Shown piece by piece: positions 50,992-64,000 of a stretch of DNA of 64,000 nt. Position 1 is the stretch's first letter; each line of letters starts with the position of its first letter. The position numbers and the translations under genes were made by a program. The DNA lies in the NCBI RefSeq assembly GCF_964275155.1, contig NZ_OZ193413.1, forward strand, positions 1,054,001 through 1,118,000, written 5' to 3'. The notes beneath the pieces are model-generated. The model ran no database searches. It saw nothing but the letters and a program-made list of their open reading frames with translations, and was not told the DNA's origin. The DNA comes from Curculioniphilus buchneri (GTDB taxonomy: Bacteria; Pseudomonadota; Gammaproteobacteria; Enterobacterales; Enterobacteriaceae).

Positions 50992-53904
50992 ATGGAAAAA
51001 ACATATAATCCTAAGGATATTGAACAATCCTTATATGCACATTGGGAAAAACAAGGCTACTTTAAGCCGAATGACAATAGCAAACAAGATAGCTATTGCA
51101 TTATGATACCGCCTCCTAACATTACTGGATGTTTGCATATGGGCCATGCTTTTCAACAAACTATTATAGATATTTTAATTCGTTATCACCGTATGCAATA
51201 TAAAAACACTTTTTGTCAAGTAGGTATGGATCACGCTGGTATTGCGACTCAAATGGTTGTCGAATATAAGCTTAATGCTGAAGAAGGGAAAACACGGTAT
51301 GATTATAGCCGTAAAGAGTTTATTGAAAAAATATGGCAATGGAAATTGAAATCTTCTAGTACCATTGCGAATCAAATGCGTCGACTTGGTAGTTCTATAG
51401 ACTGGGAAAGCGAACGATTTACCATGGATAAAACTTTTTCTAATGCAGTAAAAGAAGCCTTTGTACGCTTGTATCAAAATAACTTGATTTACCGAGGTAA
51501 ACGTTTAGTTAATTGGGACCTTAACTTGCGCACTGCAATTTCAGACTTAGAAGTGAAACATCGTACATCCAAAGGATCAATGTGGTACTTACGCTATCCT
51601 TTAGCTGATGACATATGCACGACTGAAGGGTTAAATTATCTAGTTATAGCAACTACACGACCGGAAACTATGCTTGGTGATACTGGCATAGCAGTAAATA
51701 TGGATGATCCACGTTATCGTGACCTTATTGGTCGGTTTGTTTTTTCACCGTTAGTCAATCGTCGTATTCCTATTATTGGAGATAAAAATGCTAGCATAGA
51801 GAAGGGTACTGGCTGTGTAAAAGTTACACCAGCACATGATTTTGACGACTATGAGATAGGAAAACGTCATGGATTACCAATGATTAATATTTTAACTTTA
51901 GATGGAAAAATTCGTCAAGAATTAGAGATATTTGACACTAATGGCAAGATTTGTAATGCTTTTTCTAGCATGATACCGTCAGCTTTCCAAGGCTTAGAAC
52001 GTTTTGCTGCTCGTTCAGCTATTGTTAAGGAACTTAAACGTTTAGGTCTGCTTGTAAAAATTAAAATTCACAACTTAAATATTCCCTATAGTGATCGAAG
52101 CAATATTATTGTTGAACCAATGCTTACTGACCAGTGGTACATGCGCACTACGCTTTTGTCAAAAGTTGCTATAGAAGCCGTAGAACACGATAAAATTCAG
52201 TTTATTCCTCGACAGTACACAAATATGTATTTTAACTGGATGCACAATATTCAAGATTGGTGTATTTCTCGACAATTATGGTGGGGTCACCGTATTCCAG
52301 CCTGGTATGATGTTTCAGGAAAAATTTATGTAGGCTTGAGTGAATCTAAAGTACGACAACAATATCGAATAAGAGATAATGTGGAACTATATCAGGATAA
52401 TGATGTACTTGATACTTGGTTTTCATCTGGATTATGGACTTTTGCTGCCTTAGGTTGGCCAGAAAACACCAAAAAGCTCCAAACTTTTCATCCTACTAAT
52501 GTAGTAGTAAGTGGATTTGACATCATTTTCTTTTGGATTGCACGTATGATTATGCTAACAATGTATTTTATTAAAGATAGTCATGATACATCACAAGTGC
52601 CTTTTAAAATTGTTTACATGACTGGACTCATCCGCGATGAAACAGGACAAAAAATGTCTAAATCTAAGGGTAATATTATTGATCCTATTGATATGATTGA
52701 TGGAATTTCACTATCCGACTTACTGAAAAAACGTACTGAAAATATGATGCAACCTCAATTAGCAGAAACAATCCGAAAACGTACTGAAAAACAGTTTCCA
52801 AATGGGATTGAATCACATGGTGCTGATGCTCTGCGTTTTACGCTGGCAGCATTAGCTTCTAGTGGTCGTGATATCAATTGGGATATGCAACGGTTAAAGG
52901 GATATCGTAATTTTTGCAATAAACTCTGGAATGCTAGTCGATTTGTATCGATGAATATTAAATGTCAAGATAATGTCTTAAAAAATAATGAAAAAGTAGT
53001 TTTATCTCCATTAAATCGTTGGATTTTAGCGGAGTTTAATCAAACTATTAAAGCTTTTCGAGAGTCATTAGATAACTATCGTTTTGATTTAGCAACTAGT
53101 ATTGCATACGAATTTACTTGGAATCAATTCTGTGACTGGTATCTAGAGTTCACTAAGTTAGTTATGAAAAATAACAGTAATGAAATTGAATTATATTCAA
53201 CTCGGAATATGATGATGACGATCTTAGAAGCACTGTTACGTTTATTACATCCAATTATTCCATTTATTACAGAAACTATTTGGAAAAAAATAACACTCTT
53301 GGATAATAATCAAGAAATGAGCATTTTGCTTCAAACATTTCCTACTTATAATGTAAGGGATGAAGACCCCGATGCTTGCAAAATATTAACATGGATTAAG
53401 CAATTAATTGTCGCTATTCGTGTTATGTTCACTGAAATCAATATTAAAAAAAATAGAAAACAATATATATCTATTTTTCTTCGCAATGTTTCCCCAGAAG
53501 TAGAACGTTTAATTAATAATAACCTCAATTGTATTCTTATATTAGCTCAACTTAATAAAATTACTTTACTTCCACCAGGAAATCAAGGTCCAGCATCTAT
53601 TACTAAAACTATTCATGGTGCTGAGTTGTTAATTCCAATATCAGAAGACTTAGTTAATAAAAAGGTTGCATTACAACATTTAACGAAAGAAATAGAACGC
53701 GTTGAAAGTGAAATTAATCGCATAACTACTAAGTTTGATAATAAAAATTTTGTTAGCCATGCACCAAAATCGATGGTAGAAAAAGAATTAAATAAAATGA
53801 AAAACTATCAAAAATTTAGGCAAAAGTTACTAGAACAAAAAAGTGTGATTTCTAATTGTCATAGATCGATCAATAATTTAGATAAAGTTAACAGTATTAG
53901 TTAA
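50992..53904 (+). CDS. valS: Valyl-tRNA synthetase
   Basis: ValS charges tRNA-Val and edits mischarged threonine. The 970-residue class Ia enzyme (E. coli 951) has the HIGH-type motif in [15 protein letters not shown], the editing domain with [15 protein letters not shown] and [45 protein letters not shown], and KMSKS in [10 protein letters not shown]. The anticodon-binding domain and a C-terminal coiled coil (about residues 900-960) follow. The ATG at 50992 gives [12 protein letters not shown], as in E. coli. The extra length is spread over small inserts in the C-terminal third. It forms the pepA-holC-valS cluster. Confidence 0.98.
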   Translation: MEKTYNPKDIEQSLYAHWEKQGYFKPNDNSKQDSYCIMIPPPNITGCLHMGHAFQQTIIDILIRYHRMQYKNTFCQVGMDHAGIATQMVVEYKLNAEEGKTRYDYSRKEFIEKIWQWKLKSSSTIANQMRRLGSSIDWESERFTMDKTFSNAVKEAFVRLYQNNLIYRGKRLVNWDLNLRTAISDLEVKHRTSKGSMWYLRYPLADDICTTEGLNYLVIATTRPETMLGDTGIAVNMDDPRYRDLIGRFVFSPLVNRRIPIIGDKNASIEKGTGCVKVTPAHDFDDYEIGKRHGLPMINILTLDGKIRQELEIFDTNGKICNAFSSMIPSAFQGLERFAARSAIVKELKRLGLLVKIKIHNLNIPYSDRSNIIVEPMLTDQWYMRTTLLSKVAIEAVEHDKIQFIPRQYTNMYFNWMHNIQDWCISRQLWWGHRIPAWYDVSGKIYVGLSESKVRQQYRIRDNVELYQDNDVLDTWFSSGLWTFAALGWPENTKKLQTFHPTNVVVSGFDIIFFWIARMIMLTMYFIKDSHDTSQVPFKIVYMTGLIRDETGQKMSKSKGNIIDPIDMIDGISLSDLLKKRTENMMQPQLAETIRKRTEKQFPNGIESHGADALRFTLAALASSGRDINWDMQRLKGYRNFCNKLWNASRFVSMNIKCQDNVLKNNEKVVLSPLNRWILAEFNQTIKAFRESLDNYRFDLATSIAYEFTWNQFCDWYLEFTKLVMKNNSNEIELYSTRNMMMTILEALLRLLHPIIPFITETIWKKITLLDNNQEMSILLQTFPTYNVRDEDPDACKILTWIKQLIVAIRVMFTEINIKKNRKQYISIFLRNVSPEVERLINNNLNCILILAQLNKITLLPPGNQGPASITKTIHGAELLIPISEDLVNKKVALQHLTKEIERVESEINRITTKFDNKNFVSHAPKSMVEKELNKMKNYQKFRQKLLEQKSVISNCHRSINNLDKVNSIS

Positions 53905-54791
53905 TATACTACATTTTAGTACATAATGTTATGTATTTAAGAGATACATTAATTAACCGTTCATGTACTCACTCACATACATTACATTAGCCTAACACGT
54001 TGCTAAACGTACATTGTTGTTATATATGTTATGTAAATGATGGATGAAATATTAAAGAAATGCTTTACTATCATTAAAATAATTGACCATAATTTCATAT
54101 ATAAATATAAAAAAATCATTATTTTGCATAATTTGTCCTCGTTAATTTAAATAATGTTTGGTGCTGTTTAATTATTTTAAATTGTATAAATATGTACTAT
54201 CATACAGATAGTTATGACAATCTAAATCCTCCCATTTCTATTAGTTGGAATAACGAAATTAACATGACAATGCAACTTTGTTAAATCACATTTTTATAAT
54301 TATATTTAAGGTGGTATTTTAAATATAAAATTTATCAAATCTTATATTCACTTTACATTGAGTGTGAAATAACATTTCAACAATAGCTAATTTATTTTAA
54401 ATGTAAATTCGTCATTTTATTATACGATTTCATCGTGAGTCACAATTAACCATAAATATTAATAGATGTCTTTAATTAATAAAATGTATGTTTTTAAAAT
54501 AATACTTAATGAATAGACATTCAAAACACATTATTACTTATGAAGTAAAATTCAATTTATTAATTATAATAATATTATAGATTTTTTAAAAATCAATTTA
54601 ATTGAATGCATAAAATTTACATTTTTTCTTTTTCTTAAAAATATTTAATTTTATTTTATTAAATATAACCTTAATTCTGACAATTAAATTAATTTAGATT
54701 AATATACATAATTGTTATTTTTAGATCAAAATATAATTTTTTTAAAAAAATAAAAATTTTAATAATTTTACTTCCTTCTGAAGAAGAGTCA
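53905..54791. other. Non-coding stretch after valS
   Basis: About 0.9 kb of AT-rich DNA with no gene or relic that I can recognise. Confidence 0.6.
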
Positions 54792-56010
54792 ATGAAAACT
54801 AATACCAAAAGAATATATTGGCTAATCATAATGCTTTTTTAGAATTATTAGTAAATTATATATATTTTCAGCCAATCTACTTTTTGACTTCTCTAAAAAA
54901 CGAGCATGAAAAAGAATCTAGTATACGTGAAATTTGGTTAACTACTGTGTATAGGCTAGATTAGCCAGGCAGTTTTATTAATTATAAAGACAATACATTA
55001 CAAATCTATAGGAAAAATTTGTTGATTGATAAGTTAGATAACTTAGTAAGTATAAGCATGAATATGATTTTTTTCCAAGTTAAAACCGGATGGAACAGTG
55101 CTATATCATGTAGATTTATTGCCATAGTCAGATTTATTAACAGGAATAATTGGTAAATATCCAGGTTATGATCTATTAGATTTTATACTAACAGAGCACA
55201 CAAGTGAGGTTTAAAAGTACATGCTTGGTTCAATTCATATCGGATTACCATGGATACTAGTCCGGAAACAATCAGGAAATTGAAAAATACTATAAATTTA
55301 TCGTCAGTTAGTGTTTATGAATTACATTCAGATTAGAATAGACTTTCCGGTGGTCGTTTCGTTCTCGATCCTAGACTATTAAGTGTTCGTCTTTGGATTA
55401 TTAACGTAGTGATTGAATTTGTTAAAAATTATCTTGTGGATGGTATTCAATTTGACGACTATTTTTATTATGAAACACCCGAATCTCAGCTTGATGATGC
55501 TGATTCTTATCAGCGTTATGGACAGAATTTTTTAGATAGGGAAAATTGACAGCAGTATGATACTTTTTTATTAATATAAGAAGTATCAAAGGCTATTAAG
55601 TAGTTGATAAAACCAAAAATTACGGTGTTAAGCCTGTTTGGCGAAATGCATCTGATGATTTTTGTTACATAAGGAAATCATCTATGTGTGATTTTGCTTA
55701 CTTACGTAAGATATCCGATTATGGATAAATCAAGGGCTATTAGATTATATTGTCCTTCAAATATATTGGTCAAATGATACTATCCAATATAGTATATTTT
55801 ATAGTTAAAACAAAATTATACATCGGTATAGCATTATGTATAGTAGGTATACCATTGAACTGGAAGGCTATAGAAAATGGAGTGTTAGAACTTAAAAGAT
55901 AACTTGATCTTAATGAATCATTCAGATATTCATGGAACTATTCTTTTTAGTGAATCCTATCCCAGTAAACTGCGGACTATTTCCACAGTAAATTATTTGT
56001 TTCAAATTAT
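54792..56010 (+). pseudogene. digH: Decayed glycosyl hydrolase DigH (YddW)
   Basis: DigH is an outer-membrane lipoprotein glycosidase that cuts peptide-free glycan strands at the division site. Long pieces match E. coli YddW in order: REIWLTTVYRLD (54930), LLIDKLDNLVSISMNMIFFQVK, SDLLTGIIGKYPGYD, GLKVHAWFNSYRI, GGRFVLDPRLL, YLVDGIQFDDYFYYETPES, DSYQRYGQNFLD and GTILFSESYPSK. Conserved Trp codons have become stops at 54962 (TAG), 55125 (TAG), 55334 (TAG) and 55547 (TGA), and an Arg codon has become TGA at 55205. At least two frameshifts are present. The likely old start ATG at 54792 is preceded by GAAGAAG. The gene is clearly dead. Confidence 0.88.
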
Positions 56011-56658
56011 TTATTTTCATTTAAGATTGTTCTATTTAATATTTTTAAAATTGAAGTAATAATAATATTTATTAATATAAAAATATAATTTTTCATATTC
56101 TAATTCATTAAAACCCTATTATTTTCTACTACGCATACTTAAGATTATATATTCATTATTGTTTTAAGTAAATTTAAAATTTTTAAATAGTACATTAGCA
56201 GTAATTTTATCTTTAAGTAAAAAACCTTAAGTTTTAAAAAGATCATTGTATTGTAAATACTATTTTAGTATACATTGAATAACTACAAAAATTTTTCATG
56301 AGAAATAAAATGATAATGTAAAATTTTTCCCATTAATAAGTCCTAAATGAATTCATAGATTATAATTTATAAAATTAAATAATTTATGTTATATCAATAT
56401 ATACATATTATTTATAAATAATAAATATTAAATAAACGTAAACAATAAAATGTACGCTAAAATTCTATTAAGATAAAAATATTGAATTAATATATATTCT
56501 AATATTTTGGAAAAACTATATATTGCTTAATATTAAATATTAATTAGTAAACTACATAGTGTTAGATGTATCACTACTTATATGATGTATCACTACTTAT
56601 ATAGGGATCAAAGCAATTCATTTGTATCAACGTTATCAGAGCTATAAAAAACATACTT
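56011..56658. other. Non-coding stretch between digH relic and kdsA
   Basis: About 0.65 kb of AT-rich DNA with no gene. It contains the exact 19-bp tandem duplication at 56565-56602. Confidence 0.6.
56565..56602. repeat. 19-bp exact tandem duplication
   Basis: GATGTATCACTACTTATAT occurs twice with no gap, just beyond the 3' end of kdsA. Confidence 0.85.
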
Positions 56659-57579
<921 letters not shown>

Positions 57580-58086
57580 TTATGATAATAACTATCGGAT
57601 TTATTAATAAAATAAGGCTTCACTTTTTTAATGAAAATAATGAATAAAACCAATAAATTTAAATGTACTTTTGATAAATAATTTTATATTTATTAGAATT
57701 AAATTCTATGTTATAGAATATTAAATAATATTAAATTAAAAAATGTTAATTTTATCATCAATAAAATGGTGAATTATCAAATTAGTACTTTATTTGTTGA
57801 TACAACAATATTCTTCAATCTAAATAAGTAGCAGGATCCCATATGATCCATGAATTTAAAAATAACAAACAATTCTTAACTTAACATATTATAAATAATG
57901 ACACGTATTTTAAAATATTGATATTTAAATGTTTCATTGAAAAATTTTTATCATTTGTCATAGTCAGAATTTACTATGAATAATGTTCTAATTTACTATT
58001 TGTTAACACGTGCTAATATATTATATGCATTAAAACTACTGAGTAAAAATTTTTAATATAGTTAAGATCCTATAAATAAACATCAA

Positions 58087-58114
58087 TTACACTCATTCAG
58101 TTACACTCATTCAG
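58087..58114. repeat. 14-bp exact tandem duplication
   Basis: TTACACTCATTCAG occurs twice with no gap, in non-coding DNA. Confidence 0.85.
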
Positions 58115-58476
58115 TTATTATTCATTCAATGATATATACATATTTTTATTTCTCATATCATGTTGGATATCTGACATATGAAACTTACAGAAATAATATG
58201 ATAATTAAAATTCAATAAAGAATATAGACAATTAATTAAAAGCTATAATCGTTAGCTTATAGCTCTCTCATATCCTTGTTTAGAATCTTTAATCCATTAA
58301 TAATATAAATTCATTTTGTTTTAAAATTTCAACGTTAAAATAATTGTACTTTTCCATTTTACAATATATTATTTTCAATAATTTGAATCAACTAGAATTA
58401 ACAATCTTATTTATCAACAACATTGTCAACTAAATTACTGTTTTTATATTCAAACACATATATAAACATATAGTAT

Positions 58477-58496
58477 TCAATTTTCACTAAAATTGA
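58477..58496 (-). terminator. Hairpin directly after peroxiredoxin stop
   Basis: TCAATTTT and AAAATTGA pair perfectly around a 4-base loop, beginning at the base after the stop codon. The following bases are not a U run, so this is a weak terminator candidate. Confidence 0.4.
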
Positions 58497-59099
58497 TCAA
58501 AGATTTTTAAAGTGTGTCGATAAATATCGAATAACACCTTCTTGTGAAGCTTCCATTGCCTCTTGGCCTTTTTCCCATTGAGCTGGACATACGACTCCAT
58601 GTTTTTCATGAAACTGTAATGCATCAATCATACGGAGCATTTCATTAATATTTCGACCAAATGGGAGATCATTGACTACCTGATGACGCACAATACCTGA
58701 TTTGTCAATGAGGAAAGAACCTCGTAATGCAACACCAGAATCAGGATGTTCAATGCCATAACTTTTCATTATATTACGTTTTACGTCTGCTACCATAATA
58801 TATTGAACTTGGCCAATTCCACCTTTTTCAATTGATGTGAATCGCCATGCATTATGAACAAATTCAGAGTCAAAAGATATCCCAATAATTTCAACTTTAC
58901 GTTGTTGAAATGCAGTATAGCGATTGTTAAAAGCAATTAATTCTGATGGACACACAAAGGTAAAGTCCATTGGCCAAAAAAAGATAACTGCAAATTTATC
59001 GTGAATATAAGATTTTAAATTAAAATTATTAATAATTGTACCGTTTCCCAGAACAGCTGCGGCAGTAAAATCTGGAGCTTGACGAGCGACTAATACCAT
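58497..59099 (-). CDS. Typical 2-Cys peroxiredoxin (AhpC/TSA family)
   Basis: This enzyme reduces hydrogen peroxide and organic hydroperoxides in the cytosol. The 200-residue product has the peroxidatic Cys in DFTFVCPSE, the Thr and Arg of the active site (FTF...; RGSFLIDKSG), and the resolving Cys in GVVCPAQW, so it is a typical 2-Cys dimer. It resembles the thioredoxin peroxidase (tsa type) kept in Buchnera and other insect symbionts more than E. coli AhpC, which carries a different C-terminus. AAAGGAATAGAT before the ATG gives a good ribosome site. No ahpF lies beside it, so thioredoxin is the likely reductant. Confidence 0.93.
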   Translation of the reverse strand: MVLVARQAPDFTAAAVLGNGTIINNFNLKSYIHDKFAVIFFWPMDFTFVCPSELIAFNNRYTAFQQRKVEIIGISFDSEFVHNAWRFTSIEKGGIGQVQYIMVADVKRNIMKSYGIEHPDSGVALRGSFLIDKSGIVRHQVVNDLPFGRNINEMLRMIDALQFHEKHGVVCPAQWEKGQEAMEASQEGVIRYLSTHFKNL

Positions 59100-62000
59100 A
59101 TCTATTCCTTTTCAACAAAATTTAGATTGACTAACTATATTAAAAAAATATTCTATAACTTTCCGAAAAAAAAGTAAAGTCTAATCTATTTGATAGAATC
59201 ATTAATGTAATACAGGGTATAAGAAAGATTAATCACAGAGTTTTAATATAAAGAATATTGGTATTGATTAGTAACAATCAGATTAGTTAACTTAACTTTT
59301 TATTATAAAAGATACGATTAAAAAATATATGATGAATAAAATTCATTTTTGATGAAGAACAATTGGTTATTTAAATTAGGTGATATTGTTTGACAATTAA
59401 ATTACAATATTTATTATTAAGATTTATTAATAATTAAAATTATTTTATTTATAAAAGAGTAATACAAACTTAAGATAAACAATCTTAATATACATTCATG
59501 ATATTATCAGTCAATTTATTATATAACTATTAACATATAGTAAAAATAAATTTACTACATAACTTTTAAGATATGGTGTGAACTATTACAATTAATCGGA
59601 CTGATTATAAAATATATATTTTAAAAGTATAGTAAATTAACAACTTTAGTTACAAAAATATAAATATAATACGTGTTATACATATATCATTATATAGCTA
59701 TATATTAGTAATACATAGTCAATTAAAATTAATAAACTGCATTATGAATTAACATTCAAGTATCTTTCATACTAAAAACGTTCTAATTTTTAATTAAATA
59801 ATTTTCATGTAGTAATTCATGATTACATTTATAAAATAACATATAGTTTCGTTCCTGTTCTCTTCTTAATTTAATTTCGATTCATTATATTGATAATATT
59901 AGATAAAATCTGTAGATTTTACACTACATGTATATCTGTACATACTTTTGTTAATTAATAAAGTATTTAATACTATTTTGTATAGTAGATAAATTCTATG
60001 AATTTTAGTTCAAAAATTAAGATAATTTATATTATTTTCTAAAAAAATAATGTAACTTATTCTATTTTTAATTAAAAATAATTTAATATGCTATATTAAA
60101 ACATGATGGTAGAACGCTAGAAATATCGAATATTATTACATTAACTGTAATTATTCTAATAAAATAAATCACATATTATTTGAGACAGTATATTACTGAT
60201 AATATTTATTATGTATTAAATGTTTAAAGTTAATAGATATACTAAATCTATACACTTCGTAGTATTTTAATAAATTTTATTTCAAAAATTGAAAAAATTT
60301 ACTAATGAATAAACGTAATACTAATACTTAGATTCAATTAATGACTAAAAGTTTGATCTTACAATCAAAATATAGAATATTTCTATTTATTTGAAAAGAG
60401 AACAAGTACGATAATAGATCATATAAGTAAGTATATGATATCTATAATCCTTATATGCAATATAAGGCATTTACAATAAATACTAGCAATCCTATAGATG
60501 AGTTTATTATAGAATCAAAAACATTATGCTTTAAATTACGTTATCATATATCTCTTCACTGTAACGCAGTGTAACGACGATCTCATACTATTCAATATAC
60601 TGATGGCGATTTTCTTTATTTTTTTATGAATCTAAATTTTTCAAAAGAAATGGTTATTTTGGATCTTTTGATCAAGTTATCTTTAATTTTAGGCAATGAA
60701 AATTACCTAAAGTACACTCAGACTATGACTATATACTATTAGTACTGCTTGGTGTTACATATAAACTATATTTTTTCCTTAATATAATGAAGAAGAATCT
60801 AGGATCTTTGTTGCTAAATTAGAAACAGTAAAATATAAAATATAACTTTTTAAATTAAAACGCATCTTAAGATGCATATATTAAAAATATTTCAAAAATC
60901 TTTACAAGCCAATGTGAAAAATAAATTTTATTTAAAAAACTGAACTAGATTAGTTGACAGCAAACAAATTGATAATAGAAATATTTGTTACATAAAAAAA
61001 AGAAATAGATATTTCTATCAAAATAATAACAGACCGATAAAATTATTTGTATGATATATGATATGACTATAAATTTTCTATATGAATATCATATAATAAA
61101 GGAATTAATAACGATTGACATATTTCATAAAAATAGAACATTAATAATGGTCAACTAAATTTTAGTCTGATGTTTAGTAATAAATAAATGTCCATAGCTA
61201 AAAAACTATTTATATAAAATAAAGTGTTATTCGTTAGTCAATATTGATTATTAGTAAATAAATAACACTCCTTATTATATGAGGATCAGTTTAACAAAAA
61301 TAATTAATAAATAATTAAGGCCGGAATATTAAACGGATGGAAAAGTTATATCAAACTATTGAAAGTAGTGCCTATAATCCTGTGATTTAATCTGCATCTA
61401 CCATCATAGACTACTGTATATTGTCATGTATTAGTGATACAATCTGAATTGCTGTGTGATTTACATAATGTGAAAAATTTTAATTTACTATCTTAGTAAA
61501 AATATAAAAAATTTGTTTTATGTCATTACCAACCTATTGAAAATATATTTTCTTCAACTTCAAAAAAACTGCTTTAAAACTAAAATGTCAATGACATAAC
61601 TATTATTTTCATCGTTTTTTCAATAATAAACAATGAAAAAAATAATCACATTAGGACATCAGATCATACTTAATGCTCCATATTATGACACCAAAATACA
61701 TTCATTGTAATATACAGACCTAACTAAGTTAGTTAGGACCAAATTATCATTTATAATATAATAAATTTTGATATAAAATGAAAAATTCAAATATTATCAA
61801 AAACATACTACTTATACTGCATGATAGCGCCACTGTTATTAAAGTAGGAATAATAAGCTGGAGTGTTTTTTCGTAAAACATGACTTTAATAAGAAATACC
61901 ACCATAGTTATTTTGCTAACTAATCTTATTGTATTATTAGATCAATTTCTAACATATATAAATGACCTTGTCTATTGAATCAATAATAATTCTTCCATTT

Positions 62001-63470
62001 TTCGAAAAACTAAAAATTATTTAATTAAACCCATATTTATGTACATACGCATATAATGATTTATTAAAAATATAACGCGGTGATTACCGTATCACCATCT
62101 TTAGTATCTAGTATAACGAAACTAGAATAAATTACTGATAAAATATATATAAAACAAATTAACTGCTAATGGCAATAAAACTTTATTTTAATTGATCCAG
62201 ATAATTCTAAAATGATTTAATTAAACTTAATGAATGACTGTTAGAAAATGTACAATTTAAATGACATTTAGATTAAAATAATTAACTGATAATAATAATA
62301 TTATTTACATATAGTTAAATTTATCCTTTGATAAGGACTGCAAAACGGTAACATATTGTAAGTTTATGTATTAATAATTTATTTTAAGTTTAATTGTATA
62401 ACATACAATATCCATATTAAGTAGTAATCTACATACCGATGTATCGGTACAATCTAAAATGAAATTTATCTATAATATCATCTTAAAATTAAAATTATTT
62501 ATCTTAAAAAATACTCTTTTTTACAACGGCAACTGAGCAAGTTTGTTCAACATTCACAATAGATGCTGTTATTTATAGAAATAAATGTTATGATTGCTTA
62601 AATCAACATTTAAAAAAGTAACAATGCTAAAAAAAGATATTCTATTAAACTAGCCATCATCATTCTATCAATTCTATTGATAGATCGGATAAATTCAAAA
62701 AATATTATAAATTACAGTGTTAACCTAAATTAGAGTCAGCTCTAAAATTATAGATAACTATTTATTAATACATTAAACATATTCAATGAATAATAATATT
62801 TGTAAATTCATTCTATCGAATGATTATACGTACTCGATCTAAATCACATTACCAACATGTAATCTCAAGCAAAGCACTGATTGAAACATTAACGTTTCTA
62901 CTAAGTTTGTAATGGGAGAAAAATTCAATTGTATTCATATTATATCTTGTAATTAAATTTATGATTGACTAGTCAGTTAATCTAACATATCACAGTAATA
63001 CATCTTATTTCAAATTCAGAAAATAAAATTTTAGATATTACTGATTTTAGCCAATCTTTATTTCTTTAATAACACACATCTCAATTTGTCCAAAAAAGGT
63101 AAAACAATAAAATTGTCTTGATTTCATGTTTAGACATAATCAAAAAGACAAAATTCGACTTGTCATACTATATCTATTATAATAAAAATTACCTATTATT
63201 TTATGTTGAACAACATAAAGTAAATCTTAGTCAAAATGATATATTCTAGTTCGATACTAATTAAAAAACGAATTGCATTGTATCTTTTCGCTTAAAATAA
63301 GCGATATTTTAATTCTAGCACTGGAATAATGTGATATCGATATAATATAGATATATTTTAAATAAGTAATTATATTATATAATTTGTCAATTATTTTAAA
63401 TAACTGTTTAACCTTATATAAATTAAAATAACATGTATTGCAGTTTTGAAATGAAAAGGTTATATATTAT
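59100..63470. other. 4.4-kb gene desert between peroxiredoxin gene and plsC
   Basis: This is the longest empty stretch. I find no intact gene, tRNA or firmly identifiable relic. In E. coli plsC is next to parC, and no parC trace is recognisable here. Short starts at about 61337 (MEKLYQTIESSAYNP) and 61777 (MKNSNIIKNILLILHD) are open for a few dozen codons at most, without ribosome sites. Confidence 0.6.
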
Positions 63471-64000
63471 ATGCTTGCTATCATTCGCAGCATTGCTGCA
63501 GTACTCTTATCTATTCTAATCTGCATATGTGGATTAATATATTGTTCGTTTAGTCCACGAAATCCTCGTCATGTTGCAACTTTTGGACGCTGGTTTGGTC
63601 GTATGTCTCCTCTGTTCGGCATTCGAACAGAAATACGCTATCCCAAGGGGATAAGATTACCTAAAAATTGTATTTATATCGCAAACCATCAAAATAATTA
63701 TGACATGGTCACGGCTTCATGTGTAGTACAACCGCGTACAGTTACAGTGGGCAAAAAAAACATATTGTGGGTGCCTTTATTTGGAATTCTATATTGGTTG
63801 AGTGGTAATTTATTAATTAATCGTAATAATATTACTCATGCTTATGAGACCTTAACTAAAATAATCCACAATATAAAAAAGAATAATGTTTCAATCTGGA
63901 TGTTTCCAGAAGGCACACGAAGTCGTGGGCGAGGTCTTCTTCCATTCAAAATCGGCGCCTTTTATATAGCGATAGAGGCTGGTGTTCCTATCGTACCAAT
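63471..64000 (+). CDS. plsC: 1-acyl-sn-glycerol-3-phosphate acyltransferase, 3'-truncated by window edge
   Basis: PlsC adds the second acyl chain to lysophosphatidic acid at the inner membrane, giving phosphatidic acid. The frame is open from ATG 63471 to the window end (about 176 codons of an expected 240-250). It begins with a membrane helix (IRSIAAVLLSILICICGLIY), then shows the acyltransferase HX4D motif in IYIANHQNNYDMVTAS, VTVGKKNILWVPLFG, GNLLINRNN, and WMFPEGTRSRGRGLLPFKIGAF with the substrate-binding EGT. The start aligns with the E. coli N-terminus. Confidence 0.95.
   Translation, partial: MLAIIRSIAAVLLSILICICGLIYCSFSPRNPRHVATFGRWFGRMSPLFGIRTEIRYPKGIRLPKNCIYIANHQNNYDMVTASCVVQPRTVTVGKKNILWVPLFGILYWLSGNLLINRNNITHAYETLTKIIHNIKKNNVSIWMFPEGTRSRGRGLLPFKIGAFYIAIEAGVPIVP

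Noticed and set aside
54962..55549. Possible recoding of UAG/UGA as tryptophan, because conserved Trp positions read as stops in the digH-like frame
   Set aside because: The stretch also has frameshifts and an Arg codon turned to TGA, and intact genes nearby keep TGG for Trp and end normally at TAA, TAG or TGA. Decay explains it.
61337..61400. Possible start of a dapD-like gene (MEKLYQTIESSAYNP)
   Set aside because: Similarity is limited to a few residues, the frame stops after 17 codons and no later dapD blocks could be found.
61777..61960. Possible tolQ/exbB-like N-terminal relic
   Set aside because: Only a hydrophobic stretch supports it, which is common in AT-rich random translation.

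Overview
The window is a chromosome segment of a reduced, strongly AT-rich gammaproteobacterium of the Enterobacterales type, most likely an obligate or long-term insect symbiont. Every recognisable protein aligns by eye with an Escherichia coli housekeeping protein, and several E. coli gene clusters survive with single members deleted: lptD-surA-pdxA-rsmA-(apaG lost)-apaH-folA, msbA-lpxK-(ycaQ lost)-ycaR-kdsB, lptF/lptG divergent from pepA-holC-valS, and glmU-glmS. I see no insertion sequences, phage genes, CRISPR arrays or transfer genes. By my tally roughly 38% of the window is not intact gene, and at least two old genes are visibly decaying inside those stretches. That suggests ongoing rather than completed reduction. 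I cannot name the species from this window.

Layout. 1-7.8 kb: the 3' three quarters of polA, then glmU, glmS and epmA on the + strand. 8.7-20.7 kb: two complete rRNA operons (16S, tRNA-Ile, tRNA-Ala, 23S, 5S, tRNA-Asp) arranged head to head as a 5.8-kb inverted repeat around a 409-bp spacer. 20.7-25.5 kb: acnB and gltP on the - strand. 25.5-29 kb: 3.4 kb with no gene. 29-34.4 kb: lptD, surA, pdxA and rsmA, with 8-nt overlaps at the last two joints. 34.7-42.2 kb: apaH, folA, ybhL, kdsB, ycaR, lpxK and msbA. 42.2-46.4 kb: gene desert with a decayed quinone oxidoreductase. 46.4-53.9 kb: lptG and lptF divergent from pepA, a frameshifted holC, and valS. 53.9-63.5 kb: a decayed digH, kdsA, a 2-Cys peroxiredoxin and long deserts. 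The start of plsC runs off the right edge.

Function. The retained genes centre on building a Gram-negative envelope: UDP-GlcNAc supply (glmS, glmU), Kdo synthesis and activation (kdsA, kdsB), lipid A kinase and flippase (lpxK, msbA), LPS export (lptD, lptF, lptG), the outer-membrane chaperone surA, and phospholipid synthesis (plsC). A full Kdo2-lipid A outer membrane is therefore expected, unlike the most reduced symbionts such as Buchnera. The rest is translation (valS, epmA, rsmA, rRNA/tRNA), cofactors (pdxA, folA), and some metabolism and stress functions (acnB, gltP, ahpC/tsa-type peroxiredoxin, apaH, pepA).

Most notable observations: the inverted rRNA operon pair; a PolA whose proofreading catalytic residues are all replaced; holC broken by what looks like loss of one G; a digH relic in which four Trp codons and one Arg codon have become stops; an LptD missing its N-terminal cysteine; and many exact 11-25 bp tandem duplications in non-coding DNA. 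I did not find a convincing new biological system.
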